Shown: one piece after another, positions 53,410 through 61,493 of the stretch
Layout: every line of letters starts with the position of its first letter
Numbering within the stretch: position 1 is the first letter of the stretch
Assembly: GCA_945898015.1 (NCBI GenBank)
Contig: CAMDGM010000008.1
Location: 39,766-103,765 of the forward strand
Direction: 5' to 3'
Length of the DNA stretch: 64,000 nt
DNA from: PVC group bacterium
GTDB lineage: Bacteria; Verrucomicrobiota; Kiritimatiellia; CAIKKV01
The notes under the pieces: generated by a model
Told to the model about the DNA's origin: nothing
Seen by the model: the letters and a program-made list of their open reading frames with translations, nothing else
Databases searched by the model: none
Made by a program: the position numbers and the translations under genes

Positions 53410-54219
53410 ATGATGCGTCGCGTGAAAAACATCGACATCAAGTTGCTCCTGGACGAATGGCCCTACCAGCCGGATCAAAATATCCGCATGGTTCGCTTTT
53501 CCGACGGGCGCATGCTGCTCCAGGTGCGACTGCCCATGGGCCTCGAGCAACATGAAGTGGACGGGCGGCCGGACGGAAAAAAACCGCACGAGATGACAAC
53601 CGCCCTCGCCTTCCATCTCGACCGTCTTGAGCAGGCAAAAAAGGCCGGCATCGAACCCGCCTTCCGCCTTGAGCATGTCGCCTGCGAGGAACTTTTCGAG
53701 GAGAGCACGCTCTACTACCTGAGATACATCCGCTACCTCGAAATTGAAGATTGGGAACGCACCCGCGCCGACACCGAACACAATCTCAGCCTGTTCGACC
53801 TGATCGCCCGGTACGCGGAAAAGCCAGAGGACCGCCTGCACCTGGAACAATGGCGCCCCTATCTGCTCCGGGTCAATGCCCTCGCGAGCGCAATGCTCCA
53901 CATGCAGAAAAAAAAGCCCGCCAAGGCCCTGCAGGTGCTCCAGGAGGCGCTCCTCCGGATCAAGGCGCTGCCCTCACTCGACCTCCCGTCTTATGCTCAG
54001 GAAATCCGGCGTTCTTTCTCCGAACTGAACGGCCTCCTCAAGCGGATTCGCGAAGAGACCCCACCCAGCCCGTCCGATGCGCTGGAAAAGGAATTACTGA
54101 AAGCCATCCGGGCCGAGGACTATGAACGGGCCGCCGTGCTGCGGGATGAGATCCAGGCGCTTCAGGCAAAAAAAACTAGACGGAAGCCAAAACCGAAACC
54201 GGACACAGGCCCTTTTTGA
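53410..54219 (+). CDS. UvrB/UvrC-motif protein of unknown function
   Basis: 269 residues. The first 90 residues form a compact domain (IDIKLLLDEWPYQPDQNIRMVRFSDGRMLLQVRLPMGLEQHEVDGRPDG). A helical middle follows, and a C-terminal UVR motif (DALEKELLKAIRAEDYERAAVLRDEIQALQ) precedes a Lys/Arg/Pro tail. The UVR motif mediates protein contacts in UvrB, UvrC, McsA and Clp-associated proteins. The middle region (DRLHLEQWRPYLLRVNALASAMLHMQKKKPAKAL) looks like TPR-like helices. There are no McsA-type cysteines, so this is not McsA. Probably an adaptor; real function unknown. Converges with the acyltransferase gene, 10 bases apart. Confidence 0.7.
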   Translation: MMRRVKNIDIKLLLDEWPYQPDQNIRMVRFSDGRMLLQVRLPMGLEQHEVDGRPDGKKPHEMTTALAFHLDRLEQAKKAGIEPAFRLEHVACEELFEESTLYYLRYIRYLEIEDWERTRADTEHNLSLFDLIARYAEKPEDRLHLEQWRPYLLRVNALASAMLHMQKKKPAKALQVLQEALLRIKALPSLDLPSYAQEIRRSFSELNGLLKRIREETPPSPSDALEKELLKAIRAEDYERAAVLRDEIQALQAKKTRRKPKPKPDTGPF

Positions 54220-54229
54220 CCGCTCAGGT

Positions 54230-55486
54230 TCATCTCACGACGCGATAAGCTTGCTTCCCCCAATCGACGACCTCGTCCGGAAACAGGACCGCCCCCCCCG
54301 CCCGCCACGTCACGCCGCTTCTAACGGCCTTCATCACGGATTTTTGCAGGGTGGTCATGCCGGTTTCCGGCTCGTTTTCGCCCGGCCGACGATTGGCAAA
54401 CACCCGCTCGAACAACGCATAGTCGGTCGCGCCCGGCAAAGGGTGCAAATAGAGTTCCCGCAAAACCCGAACCACATTGGAGGATTCCGGTAACCGCCCC
54501 TCGAACTGGGGATCCAGCAGCCAGGAACTGCAGGTCATCGCCGTCACCGGATGCTCCGGCACATGGCTCCCGAAAAAGGCCCGGACACCGGAAAGGGATC
54601 TTCCGCACGCCTCGAAATCCATCGGGCTTCCCCCCGGAATATGAATGCCCACGGTGGCGTCCCCTTTCCCCAGCACGCGAACCCAGTCCGACCGCGGCAG
54701 CGTCACAGGCTCGCGAATAACCAGGCCGCGGGGATCCACCGGCATGCCTCGGACCGTGTTGCCATCCTCCGCATAACCCGCTTTCCAGGAACCAGGCGCT
54801 GGATGGGTCTGGCGATCCGCATCGGCAAACAGGCCATCCGGACGGAACATCATGCCGTCCCCGGCCAGAAGCCGCACCCGCCCCGTGGAGCGCTGGCGCC
54901 AGCCATGAAAATCAAACTCGAATTTCTCCATCCGGAACTGGAGCCGGCCGAGGGCAAACAGACGGGCTCGAAGATGATGCTGGAGCCAGCCCAAATTCCA
55001 CAGCCCCCAGACGCCATGCGCCTGCCGGAAATCCTCGACCCACCGGGTAAAATCCCGCAGCGTGTCAAGCGCCACGTCGTCCGGAACGCCCCGCTCGCGA
55101 AACCGGTGTTGCGCCGTCCGAAACAGATCCAGGAAAACCAGCGCGTAGCCCATGCCGGCAGCCGGGGAAGCATCGGGCCGGATCACCGGAAACCCCGCTC
55201 CCATCACCGGCCAGCCTGAATCCAACTCCGACAAAAGCCAACGACAATGCCACACGTACCGGAACAGCGCCTCCTCCGCCGGAAGGTCCTGGCGCGCCTT
55301 TAACACGCCCTCCACGAACCCCTCGGGCATGCCAAGAACCCGGCACGCCTCGTCCAATTGCGGAGGATCCGCAAAACGGGTGCGTTCGTGTTCGAACACC
55401 ATCTGACTCGCCGCCCACGTCTCCCGCAACGCCGGAGCAGGGTTGTTGAGCCCCAGTTTTATGGCCACCGCCTCAAAAGACATCAT
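54230..55486 (-). CDS. GNAT-like acyltransferase domain protein
   Basis: 418 residues, cytoplasmic. The C-terminal part has VGIHIPGGSPMDFEACGRSLSGVRAFF followed by MTCSSWLLDPQFEGRLPESSNVV. This matches the HIP-x-G-x-(P/L)...C-x-SWLLDP-x-L...LP-x-x-SN signature I associate with the paired N-acyltransferase N-terminal and GNAT-like C-terminal domain families. The N-terminal helical part (GMPEGFVEGVLKARQDLPAEEALFRYVWHCRWLL) agrees. The substrate is not known for this family. It is divergent from the URO-D-like gene with 77 bases between starts. In other genomes such acyltransferases often sit near sugar- or methyl-group-utilisation genes (recollection, not checked). Confidence 0.65.
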   Translation of the reverse strand: MMSFEAVAIKLGLNNPAPALRETWAASQMVFEHERTRFADPPQLDEACRVLGMPEGFVEGVLKARQDLPAEEALFRYVWHCRWLLSELDSGWPVMGAGFPVIRPDASPAAGMGYALVFLDLFRTAQHRFRERGVPDDVALDTLRDFTRWVEDFRQAHGVWGLWNLGWLQHHLRARLFALGRLQFRMEKFEFDFHGWRQRSTGRVRLLAGDGMMFRPDGLFADADRQTHPAPGSWKAGYAEDGNTVRGMPVDPRGLVIREPVTLPRSDWVRVLGKGDATVGIHIPGGSPMDFEACGRSLSGVRAFFGSHVPEHPVTAMTCSSWLLDPQFEGRLPESSNVVRVLRELYLHPLPGATDYALFERVFANRRPGENEPETGMTTLQKSVMKAVRSGVTWRAGGAVLFPDEVVDWGKQAYRVVR

Positions 55487-55563
55487 GCTTCACCGCTTCC
55501 TGAATGGACGGCTACTCTATCGGTCTTTTCAAGCAACGTCAATTGTGCCATCATGCCTTCAAT

Positions 55564-56649
55564 ATGAAAAAAATAATGACCTCGAAAGAGCGCGTCATCA
55601 CCGCCCTGCATCATCAAGAACCGGACCGGGTGCCGCTGAATTATGCCTCCAACCCGGTCATCGACGGGCGGCTGAAAACCCATTTCGGGCTGAAGCCGGA
55701 CGACCAGGAGGGGCTGGATCGGGCTCTGGGCATCGATTTCCGCGGAGTCTGGGCGAACTACACCGGCCCGCGCCTGCATGCCGACCTTCCGGAACGCAAC
55801 GTCAAGGTGGATGACTGGGGCATTCACCGGCGGTGGGTGGAGAACCCGTCGGGTGGCTACTGGGACTATTGCGACTTCCCCCTGCGCGAGGCCACCGAAG
55901 AACAGGTGGCGGCCTGGCCCATGCCAAACCCGGATCATTTCGATTACAGCCAGGTGGCCGACTTCTGCGGGAAAAACAGCGCCTTTTGCATCACCACGGG
56001 CGGCCCCGGAATCGGTGACATCATCAACAGTTCGGGCATGCTCCGAAGCATGGAACAGACCCTGGTGGACCTGATTACCGACGAGCCGGCCGGCTTGCTT
56101 CTGGCGAAACGACGCTGCCAGATCTACCTGGCCCTCCTGGAACGCACTCTGGCCGCCGCCAAGGGCGGGGTCGATCTGCTCTGGATGGGCGAGGACCTGG
56201 GCACCCAGATCGCCCCGATCATCAGCCTGGAGCTCTACCGGAAGCACATCAAACCCCTGCACAAAAGCTTCATCGATTTGGCGAAAAGCTTTGACGTTCC
56301 CGTCATCATCCACACCTGCGGCTCAAGCAGCTGGGTGTACGAGGATTTCATCGAGATGGGTGTGACCGCCGTGGACACGCTGCAGCCGGAAGCGGAAAAC
56401 ATGTCCCCGGAATACCTGAAAAAGCGGTTCGGCGGCCGGCTGGCCTTTCACGGCTGCATCTCCACGGCCGGTCCACTGGCCACCGGGACACCCGACACCG
56501 TGCGCGCCGTGTGCCGGAAAACACTCGACATCATGATGCCGGGCGGCGGCTACTGCATGGCTCCGACCCACCAGATCCAGGACAACACGCCTGTGGAAAA
56601 TGTGCTGGCCATGTACGAAACCGGGAAAACCTACGGGCGCTATGCCTAA
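55564..56649 (+). CDS. Uroporphyrinogen-decarboxylase-family protein (MtaA/CmuA-like methyltransferase group)
   Basis: 361 residues from the ATG at 55564 (55576 is an alternative: MTSKERVITALHHQEPDRVPLNY is the usual family start). TIM-barrel URO-D fold. Features: HHQEPDRVPLNYASNP, AWPMPNPDHFDYSQV, DLLWMGEDLGTQIAPIIS, VIIHTCGSSSWVYEDFIEMGV (the His/Cys region that in MtaA-type enzymes binds zinc), and AFHGCISTAG. The haem-pathway arginine motif of HemE (RQAGRY) is absent, so it is not HemE. It probably belongs to the group that moves methyl groups from corrinoids or degrades methoxylated compounds; no corrinoid protein is adjacent. It ends 4 bases before the CCA of the convergent tRNA-Leu. 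Confidence 0.85.
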   Translation: MKKIMTSKERVITALHHQEPDRVPLNYASNPVIDGRLKTHFGLKPDDQEGLDRALGIDFRGVWANYTGPRLHADLPERNVKVDDWGIHRRWVENPSGGYWDYCDFPLREATEEQVAAWPMPNPDHFDYSQVADFCGKNSAFCITTGGPGIGDIINSSGMLRSMEQTLVDLITDEPAGLLLAKRRCQIYLALLERTLAAAKGGVDLLWMGEDLGTQIAPIISLELYRKHIKPLHKSFIDLAKSFDVPVIIHTCGSSSWVYEDFIEMGVTAVDTLQPEAENMSPEYLKKRFGGRLAFHGCISTAGPLATGTPDTVRAVCRKTLDIMMPGGGYCMAPTHQIQDNTPVENVLAMYETGKTYGRYA

Positions 56650-56653
56650 TAAT

Positions 56654-56739
56654 TGGTGCCGGGGAAGGGACTTGAACCCTTATGCCCTTGCGGGCGCGAG
56701 ATTTTGAGTCTCGTGCGTCTGCCATTTCGCCACCCCGGC
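56654..56739 (-). tRNA. tRNA-Leu (anticodon CAA), CCA encoded
   Basis: On the minus strand GCCGGGG pairs with CCCCGGC in the acceptor stem, followed by discriminator A and an encoded CCA. The D-arm region GGCGAAATGGCAGACGC, anticodon arm CGAGA-CTCAAAA-TCTCG (anticodon CAA), long variable arm (GCCCGCAAGGGC) and T-arm AAGGGTTCAAGTCCCTT are all present. The long variable arm agrees with class II tRNA-Leu. It reads the UUG codon. Confidence 0.95.
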
Positions 56740-56776
56740 AGGAAAGTGTTACTTTCTATCATATACGCCGAAGACT

Positions 56777-57247
56777 TCAACCTTTTTCAAGGTTTCTGGA
56801 AAAAAGAGTGCTCGACCACCGGGCCGATCCCCGGCCCCGCAACCAGACCGGCACCTGCTTGCGTAGTGTCCAAGGCTCCAGGCATGACCCTTTCAACGCT
56901 CGCAAGGGATGCCATTCAAACTCAATATGCCCCTCGCAGGAGTCCGGCTGACGCCCAGTCGTAATCCCCTCGATCACCACCTCAAACACCAGGTTAATCT
57001 CCACATGCTTTTTGCCGCTTTGGACAAAAGCATGCTCCACGGCCCCTAAAAACCTCTTTACCCGGGCGCGCTTCCCCATCTCTTCCTCAATTTCCCGGCA
57101 GACCGCCACCTCTGCCCCCTCGCCAAACTCAACGTGTCCGCCCGGCAAATACGTGTTCGACGCCCCCTTGCCGTGACAAAGCAACAACTTCCCGGATCGC
57201 ACGCACACGGCGCGCGCCAAAATTTCAATCGAATGCTCTTTCTTCAT
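56777..57247 (-). CDS. NUDIX hydrolase
   Basis: 156 residues. The NUDIX box reads GGHVEFGEGAEVAVCREIEEEMG, with the R-E-x-x-E-E metal-binding core intact. The N-terminus (RAVCVRSGKLLLCHGKGASNTYLPGGH) is typical of the MutT/ADP-ribose-type subfamilies. It would hydrolyse a nucleoside diphosphate linked to another moiety; the substrate cannot be predicted. It starts 21 bases after the folC stop, so it is probably co-transcribed with folC. Confidence 0.88.
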   Translation of the reverse strand: MKKEHSIEILARAVCVRSGKLLLCHGKGASNTYLPGGHVEFGEGAEVAVCREIEEEMGKRARVKRFLGAVEHAFVQSGKKHVEINLVFEVVIEGITTGRQPDSCEGHIEFEWHPLRALKGSCLEPWTLRKQVPVWLRGRGSARWSSTLFSRNLEKG

Positions 57248-57268
57248 TCCCCCGCCCCCGTTTTCCGC

Positions 57269-58588
57269 CTACCGCTTATTCACCGGCTCCGCCGCCAGCA
57301 CCTCGCCCGCCAGGAATAGCGACCCGGCCACACAAACCACACCCCCCGCCTCCAGCGCCCATTTCCGGGCCGCTTCCCGGGCTTCGGAAAGCGTGGCCGT
57401 TTCCGCTCGAAGCCCGAACGCAAAAGTCGTTTCCACGATTCGCGCGGGATCCACGCTGCGCGGAGTAGTCAACCGGACCGCCCACACCCGCTTCAATCTC
57501 CGGGCAATGGGACCGAAGAAGCCCGCCATATCCTTATCTCCGCACATGCCGCAAATCAAGCCCACCGGCTTCTTCCCGGCCAGTTCCTTCAGCGCCTCGG
57601 CCAGCGCCTGCGCGGCTCCCGGATTGTGGCCTCCATCCAAAATCGTCAATGGCTCTTTTTCCAGGATCTGCAGGCGGCCCGGCCACACTGCGTCTTCCAA
57701 TCCCGCCCGGACCGCCTCAACCGGCACCGGCAATCCCATGGCGGCAAACGCCTCCTCCATCGCCGCCACCGCCAGGGCGACATTCACCAGTTGGTGCCGG
57801 CCCAGAAGCTTGATCCGAACGACGCCATAGGATTGATCCGCCGATTCAATCCGCACTTTTTGTCCGTCCAGATCCTGACGGATCCGCTCCACCCGGACGG
57901 CCTCCATGGCATTAATGCACCGGCAGCCCCGTTCGGACGCCACACGGATCACCACCGCCGCCGCCTCGGAATCGGGCTGGGCATACACCACGGGCCGGCC
58001 CGGCTTGATGATTCCACACTTCTCACCGGCGATCGTCGCCACATCCCGCCCCAGATACTCCATATGCTCAAGGCTGACGGGCGTGATCACGGACACCAGG
58101 GGCGTCACCACATTAGTGGCGTCAAGCCGTCCCCCCATGCCGACCTCGACAACCCCAACTTGCACGGCGCACCGCCGGAAATACTCAAACGCCAACGCCG
58201 TTGTAAATTCAAAGAATGTGGATTCCGTCCCGTCGTGTCCCCCGGCGACCTGCCGTTCCGCCTTTTCACCCACCTGCCAGAGTTCAAGCAAGTCCGCATC
58301 CGGCACGGGTTTGCCGTTCACCTGAATGCGTTCATTGAACCGGACAAGATGAGGCGACGTGTAAAGCCCGGTGCGCAATCCCGCGCGACGGAAGATCGAC
58401 TCCAGCATCGTGCAAACCGAGCCCTTGCCGTTCGTCCCCGCCACATGGACGGGAAGAAAGGCGCGCTCGGGATTTCCCAGCGCCTTGAGGAGCGTTTCCT
58501 CAACCTCCAGCCCCAGCTTGATGCCAAACGTCCGCCGCGCATAAAGCTGCTCCAGCCGGACCGCCAGCGATTTCGTTTCAGTGGGCAT
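57269..58588 (-). CDS. folC: Bifunctional folylpolyglutamate synthase / dihydrofolate synthase
   Basis: 439 residues from the ATG at 58588 (the track's GTG is 9 bases upstream). Mur-ligase-like ATP-binding motif VAGTNGKGSVCTMLESIF, then YTSPHLVRFNERIQVNG, VGVVEVGMGGRLDATNVV and LDGGHNPGAAQALAEAL (the H-N-P residues of the C-terminal domain). It adds glutamate to dihydropteroate and folates in the cytoplasm. All key family blocks are present and the length is normal. Whether it has both activities cannot be told from sequence alone. Confidence 0.93.
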   Translation of the reverse strand: MPTETKSLAVRLEQLYARRTFGIKLGLEVEETLLKALGNPERAFLPVHVAGTNGKGSVCTMLESIFRRAGLRTGLYTSPHLVRFNERIQVNGKPVPDADLLELWQVGEKAERQVAGGHDGTESTFFEFTTALAFEYFRRCAVQVGVVEVGMGGRLDATNVVTPLVSVITPVSLEHMEYLGRDVATIAGEKCGIIKPGRPVVYAQPDSEAAAVVIRVASERGCRCINAMEAVRVERIRQDLDGQKVRIESADQSYGVVRIKLLGRHQLVNVALAVAAMEEAFAAMGLPVPVEAVRAGLEDAVWPGRLQILEKEPLTILDGGHNPGAAQALAEALKELAGKKPVGLICGMCGDKDMAGFFGPIARRLKRVWAVRLTTPRSVDPARIVETTFAFGLRAETATLSEAREAARKWALEAGGVVCVAGSLFLAGEVLAAEPVNKR

Positions 58589-58601
58589 AGGACTCACGTC
58601 T

Positions 58602-58785
58602 CTAGACTCTCCGTGTTTCGCGTTCCGCCTGGGTCAATTTCCGGCCGAGCACCGGCTTGTCGACCGCCAACCTGCGGCCCATCAGGCGAATCACCGTGCC
58701 CACAGCATGGGTCTTCCTTCCCCCGGGTCCCTACCGTCACATGATAAATCGCCCCCGCATATTTAACTCGTAAGGGCCTTGCCAT
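58602..58785 (-). pseudogene. Remnant of a REP-associated tyrosine transposase (RAYT, IS200/TnpA-like)
   Basis: The minus-strand frame opens MARPLRVKYAGAIYHVTV, the typical start of RAYT transposases (normally continuing RGN...), and then leaves the family sequence. In a shifted frame the remaining DNA reads VGTVIRLMGRRLAVDKPVLG and KLTQAERETRRV before a stop, resembling a RAYT C-terminus. The catalytic H-x-H and Tyr regions are missing, so an internal deletion plus frameshift has destroyed the gene. It lies just upstream of folC and is not expected to make a functional protein. Confidence 0.65.
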
Positions 58786-58828
58786 TTCCGAGATGATTAC
58801 CTTATTCGCGTGCTCATTTCAACCTTTT

Positions 58829-58841
58829 CGGACTGACCCCT
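58829..58841. repeat. Possible REP-like half element upstream of the RAYT remnant
   Basis: CGGACTGACCCCT (minus strand AGGGGTCAGTCCG) lies 44 bases upstream of the RAYT start codon. It resembles the GGGGTCAG-type palindromic repeats often seen beside RAYT genes. No complete hairpin partner is visible, so this is a weak call. Confidence 0.2.
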
Positions 58842-58861
58842 ACCGCCTTCTGACTGATGAA

Positions 58862-58878
58862 AAATCTTTTTTTGATTT
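58862..58878 (-). terminator. Weak terminator-like hairpin after the orphan gene
   Basis: Read leftward, AAATC-AAAAAAA-GATTT is followed by TTTC, about 45 bases downstream of the stop of the orphan gene at 58922-59731. The stem is only 5 A/T-rich pairs, so it may be fortuitous. Confidence 0.2.
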
Positions 58879-58921
58879 AAATCGACTTGCGATGAAAAAG
58901 TCCGCGAATAGAGAAAGTCGG

Positions 58922-59731
58922 CTAAGCGTTCCCAACGACGAACAGCGTGTTCCGGGTCGGCTCCACATGCCGCGGCCGACTGTAGTGATTAGCCGAGACG
59001 CCACGTCCGATCGCCATCGGCGCATTGATGATGAACTCCGCCCAGTCCGGCCGGTGCCAGGCTGAATACGCCAAGTCAAACACCTCGATCTCCAGCTTGG
59101 CCGATTTCACCCGCTCGGGCGACAGGTCCGGCACGATGATCGGGCCGGTGTCCGTCTGCATCAACTCGTCGCGTTCGGCAATGTTGATCGTCTTGACGGG
59201 CTGATCAATACGCACATCGAACTCCCCATCCGCGTAAGCAATCCGCGAGATAATCGGCCGCGACCCAAGGATGGCCCGCGTAACACTGTCAAAGTCCGTC
59301 AACGGAGCCGCTTCAACCTCCGCAACTTCGAGCGCAGCGGCGTCAAAGTTATCATCGGTCCGGAAGAACATCCGTTCCGGCTGAGGGCCCAGCGATTCCG
59401 GAAACCGCATGACCCCCGGATTATTCTTATGCCAGCTCTTGATGATTCCCGCCTGCCCATCGTTGGAAATAACGAAGATCACATCGGCATTCGGCATCAG
59501 CCAGAGCGCGTTCTTGCCGGCACCCACCTGCTCGGTTTTGCACGCTGCCGACAACGCGTAGGTCGTCGAGCGTTTTGTCGGCCGGTGGACGATCTCGCAG
59601 ATGGATTCCAGCGTGATGCGCGTGCGGTTTGTTCGCGTCGGAGGTTTGTGCGACAACGAAATGGCCTGCCGCCCCTCGAAGTCGATGTAGAAACGAAAAT
59701 AGCTTTTCGAAAAGTCGGGGATCATCGTCAT
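58922..59731 (-). CDS. Conserved-looking hypothetical protein, not recognised
   Basis: 269 residues from the ATG at 59731, which has AAGGA seven bases upstream; the track start at 59809 gives an unlikely extra segment. There is no signal peptide or membrane segment. Sequence features: FSKSYFRFYIDFEGRQAISL near the start, ALWLMPNADVIFVISNDGQAG, and a C-terminal IIVPDLSPERVKSAKLEIEVFDLAYSAWHRPDW. The base composition looks less GC-rich than that of its neighbours and its codon use looks more mixed, suggesting transfer. It is separated from comF by 123 bases and sits next to the RAYT remnant. I recognise no family and give no function. Confidence 0.6.
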   Translation of the reverse strand: MTMIPDFSKSYFRFYIDFEGRQAISLSHKPPTRTNRTRITLESICEIVHRPTKRSTTYALSAACKTEQVGAGKNALWLMPNADVIFVISNDGQAGIIKSWHKNNPGVMRFPESLGPQPERMFFRTDDNFDAAALEVAEVEAAPLTDFDSVTRAILGSRPIISRIAYADGEFDVRIDQPVKTINIAERDELMQTDTGPIIVPDLSPERVKSAKLEIEVFDLAYSAWHRPDWAEFIINAPMAIGRGVSANHYSRPRHVEPTRNTLFVVGNA

Positions 59732-59854
59732 GCTAGGATCCTTATTACCGTTATACCGCGTAGCTTCTTCCCTCCTCGCCAACAAAGGGATTAGTCCAAA
59801 AAATAACAAATACGCGTTTTAAAGAAAAGCCCTATGGTCTACCGCCACACGCGT

Positions 59855-60604
59855 TTATCCCCGCGCCACCGTGGCCACCAACACCCGCCAGGCGCCGGCG
59901 GCTTTGAGCGAGGCCGCCGCCTCCCGAAGCGTGGCGCCGGTGGTCATCACATCGTCCACCAGCAGAAAGGTTTTCCCCTCCACCCAGCGGGGTTCCGTCA
60001 CCGAAAAAGCGCCCTTCACGTTTTCAGCGCGGGCCGCCATGTGAAGGCGCGTCTGCGTGCCCGTATCGCGCAACCGCCGGATTCCCCGCAAAACCGGCTT
60101 GCCGTAGCGCCGGCCCAGGCATTCGGCCAGCAGGCGGGCCTGGTTGTAGGACCGCTCACGCTCCCGCCTGTGAAAAAGCGGCACATACGCCACCATGTCG
60201 ACCTGCTCGGGATCATAATGCGTTTCCACGCAAGCGGCCAGCAAGCGCGATAAATCGCCCGCCAGGTGCGTGCCCTCCGCATATTTGAATTGATGCAACA
60301 GGGGTTTCAGGGGGCCGCGGTACCGGGCCGCCGATCGGGCCAGATCAAAAGCCGGTTCCGCCTTCACGCAGAGTGAACAGGTGAATACTTTTCCGGCCAC
60401 GCCGTCGATCGGATCTCCGCAGCGGGCGCAAAACGGATCGGTGACCGGCAAAATGTCCATCAGACAATCGGTGCAGACGTACCCGTCCTGCCGATCCACC
60501 TCCCCTTCACAGGCCGCGCAATGCCGGGGAAACACCAGGTCGAGGGCCGTCCGCCACCAGGCCGCTAATCCACCCCCGCGTGCCCCCTCCACCCAGTCCT
60601 TCAT
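59855..60604 (-). CDS. comF: ComF-family amidophosphoribosyltransferase-like protein
   Basis: 249 residues. Two N-terminal zinc-binding cysteine pairs are visible (CAAC...CTDC and CARC...CSLC). Then come YRGPLKPLLHQFKYAEGTHLA and PLFHRRERERSYNQARLLAE, which is highly conserved in ComF, and the PRPP-binding loop FLLVDDVMTTGATLREAA. In transformable bacteria ComF helps move incoming DNA; many non-competent bacteria also carry it. It begins 4 bases after the mtnP-like stop and is the last gene of the thiC-lpxL-mtnP-comF set. Confidence 0.9.
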   Translation of the reverse strand: MKDWVEGARGGGLAAWWRTALDLVFPRHCAACEGEVDRQDGYVCTDCLMDILPVTDPFCARCGDPIDGVAGKVFTCSLCVKAEPAFDLARSAARYRGPLKPLLHQFKYAEGTHLAGDLSRLLAACVETHYDPEQVDMVAYVPLFHRRERERSYNQARLLAECLGRRYGKPVLRGIRRLRDTGTQTRLHMAARAENVKGAFSVTEPRWVEGKTFLLVDDVMTTGATLREAAASLKAAGAWRVLVATVARG

Positions 60605-60608
60605 GCCC

Positions 60609-61493
60609 CTAGCCCTTGATATATTTGCCGATCAGGGGTGCCAACCGCTGTTTCGCGTCCGCCGGAATGGCGTCCGGATGCGTCATGATCGCGTATTTCA
60701 GGGATTCCCGGCACCCGCAGGTCCTCGGTTGCTTCTCCAGGGCCGGACACAACCGGGCCAGTATTTTCCGGGCCAGAGTCACGTTGGCATTCAGATGACC
60801 GATAATCATCTCCACGGACACGGCTTCTTCCGAAGTGTGCCAGCAGTCGTAATCCGTCACCAGGGAAATCGCCTGATAACACAGCTCCGCCTCCCGGCAC
60901 AGCTTGGCCTCTGCCAGGCTGGTCATGCCGATCACGTCGCACGCCATGGCACGATAGGAGTTCGACTCCGCCCGGGTGGAAAAAGCCGGCCCTTCCATGT
61001 TCACATAAGTTCCCTGATCAAACAGCCGGCTTTCGCTTTTTTCCTCCTTCAAAAGCCCGCGGATCACGGTCGTAATGGCCGTCCGGAAGCCCGGACAGGT
61101 TGGATCGCCAAACTGGACATGCGCCACCACGCCCTTTCCAAAAAAGGTGTGTTCCGCGCTATTCTTGGTGCGATCGAAATACTGGTCCGGCAGGACCACG
61201 TCACGGGGTCGCATGTCCTCGCGCAAGCTGCCCACCGCGCTGACCGAAACAACGGCATCCACACCCAGCAGCTTGAACCCGAAAATATTGGCCCGGTGCG
61301 GAATTTCCGCCGGAAGCAGCCGGTGCCCGCGTCCGTGCCGGGGCAAAAAATACAACTCATGCCCGCCCAGCGTGCCGCACACGTAGTCGTCCGAGGGGTC
61401 CCCGAACGGGGTCTCCAGCCTCCGCGACGAAACATTTGTCAACCCCGCCAGATCGTACAACCCGCTTCCCCCGATAATGCCCAGCTTGATCAT
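60609..61493 (-). CDS. mtnP: S-methyl-5'-thioadenosine phosphorylase
   Basis: 294 residues, PNP/MTAP family II. Phosphate loop IIGGSGLYDLAGL; LPRHGRGHRLLPAEIPHRANIFGFKLLG (the H-R-A-N-I block); SAVGSLRED; VNMEGPAFSTRAESNSYR; and VTDYDCWHTSEEAVSVEMI. The D-Y-D-C-W-H motif supports methylthioadenosine rather than guanosine/inosine use. It cleaves 5'-methylthioadenosine to adenine and methylthioribose-1-phosphate in methionine salvage. A C-terminal Cys pair (RTCGCRE) is present. Start overlaps the lipid A acyltransferase stop by 4 bases. Confidence 0.92.
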   Translation of the reverse strand: MIKLGIIGGSGLYDLAGLTNVSSRRLETPFGDPSDDYVCGTLGGHELYFLPRHGRGHRLLPAEIPHRANIFGFKLLGVDAVVSVSAVGSLREDMRPRDVVLPDQYFDRTKNSAEHTFFGKGVVAHVQFGDPTCPGFRTAITTVIRGLLKEEKSESRLFDQGTYVNMEGPAFSTRAESNSYRAMACDVIGMTSLAEAKLCREAELCYQAISLVTDYDCWHTSEEAVSVEMIIGHLNANVTLARKILARLCPALEKQPRTCGCRESLKYAIMTHPDAIPADAKQRLAPLIGKYIKG

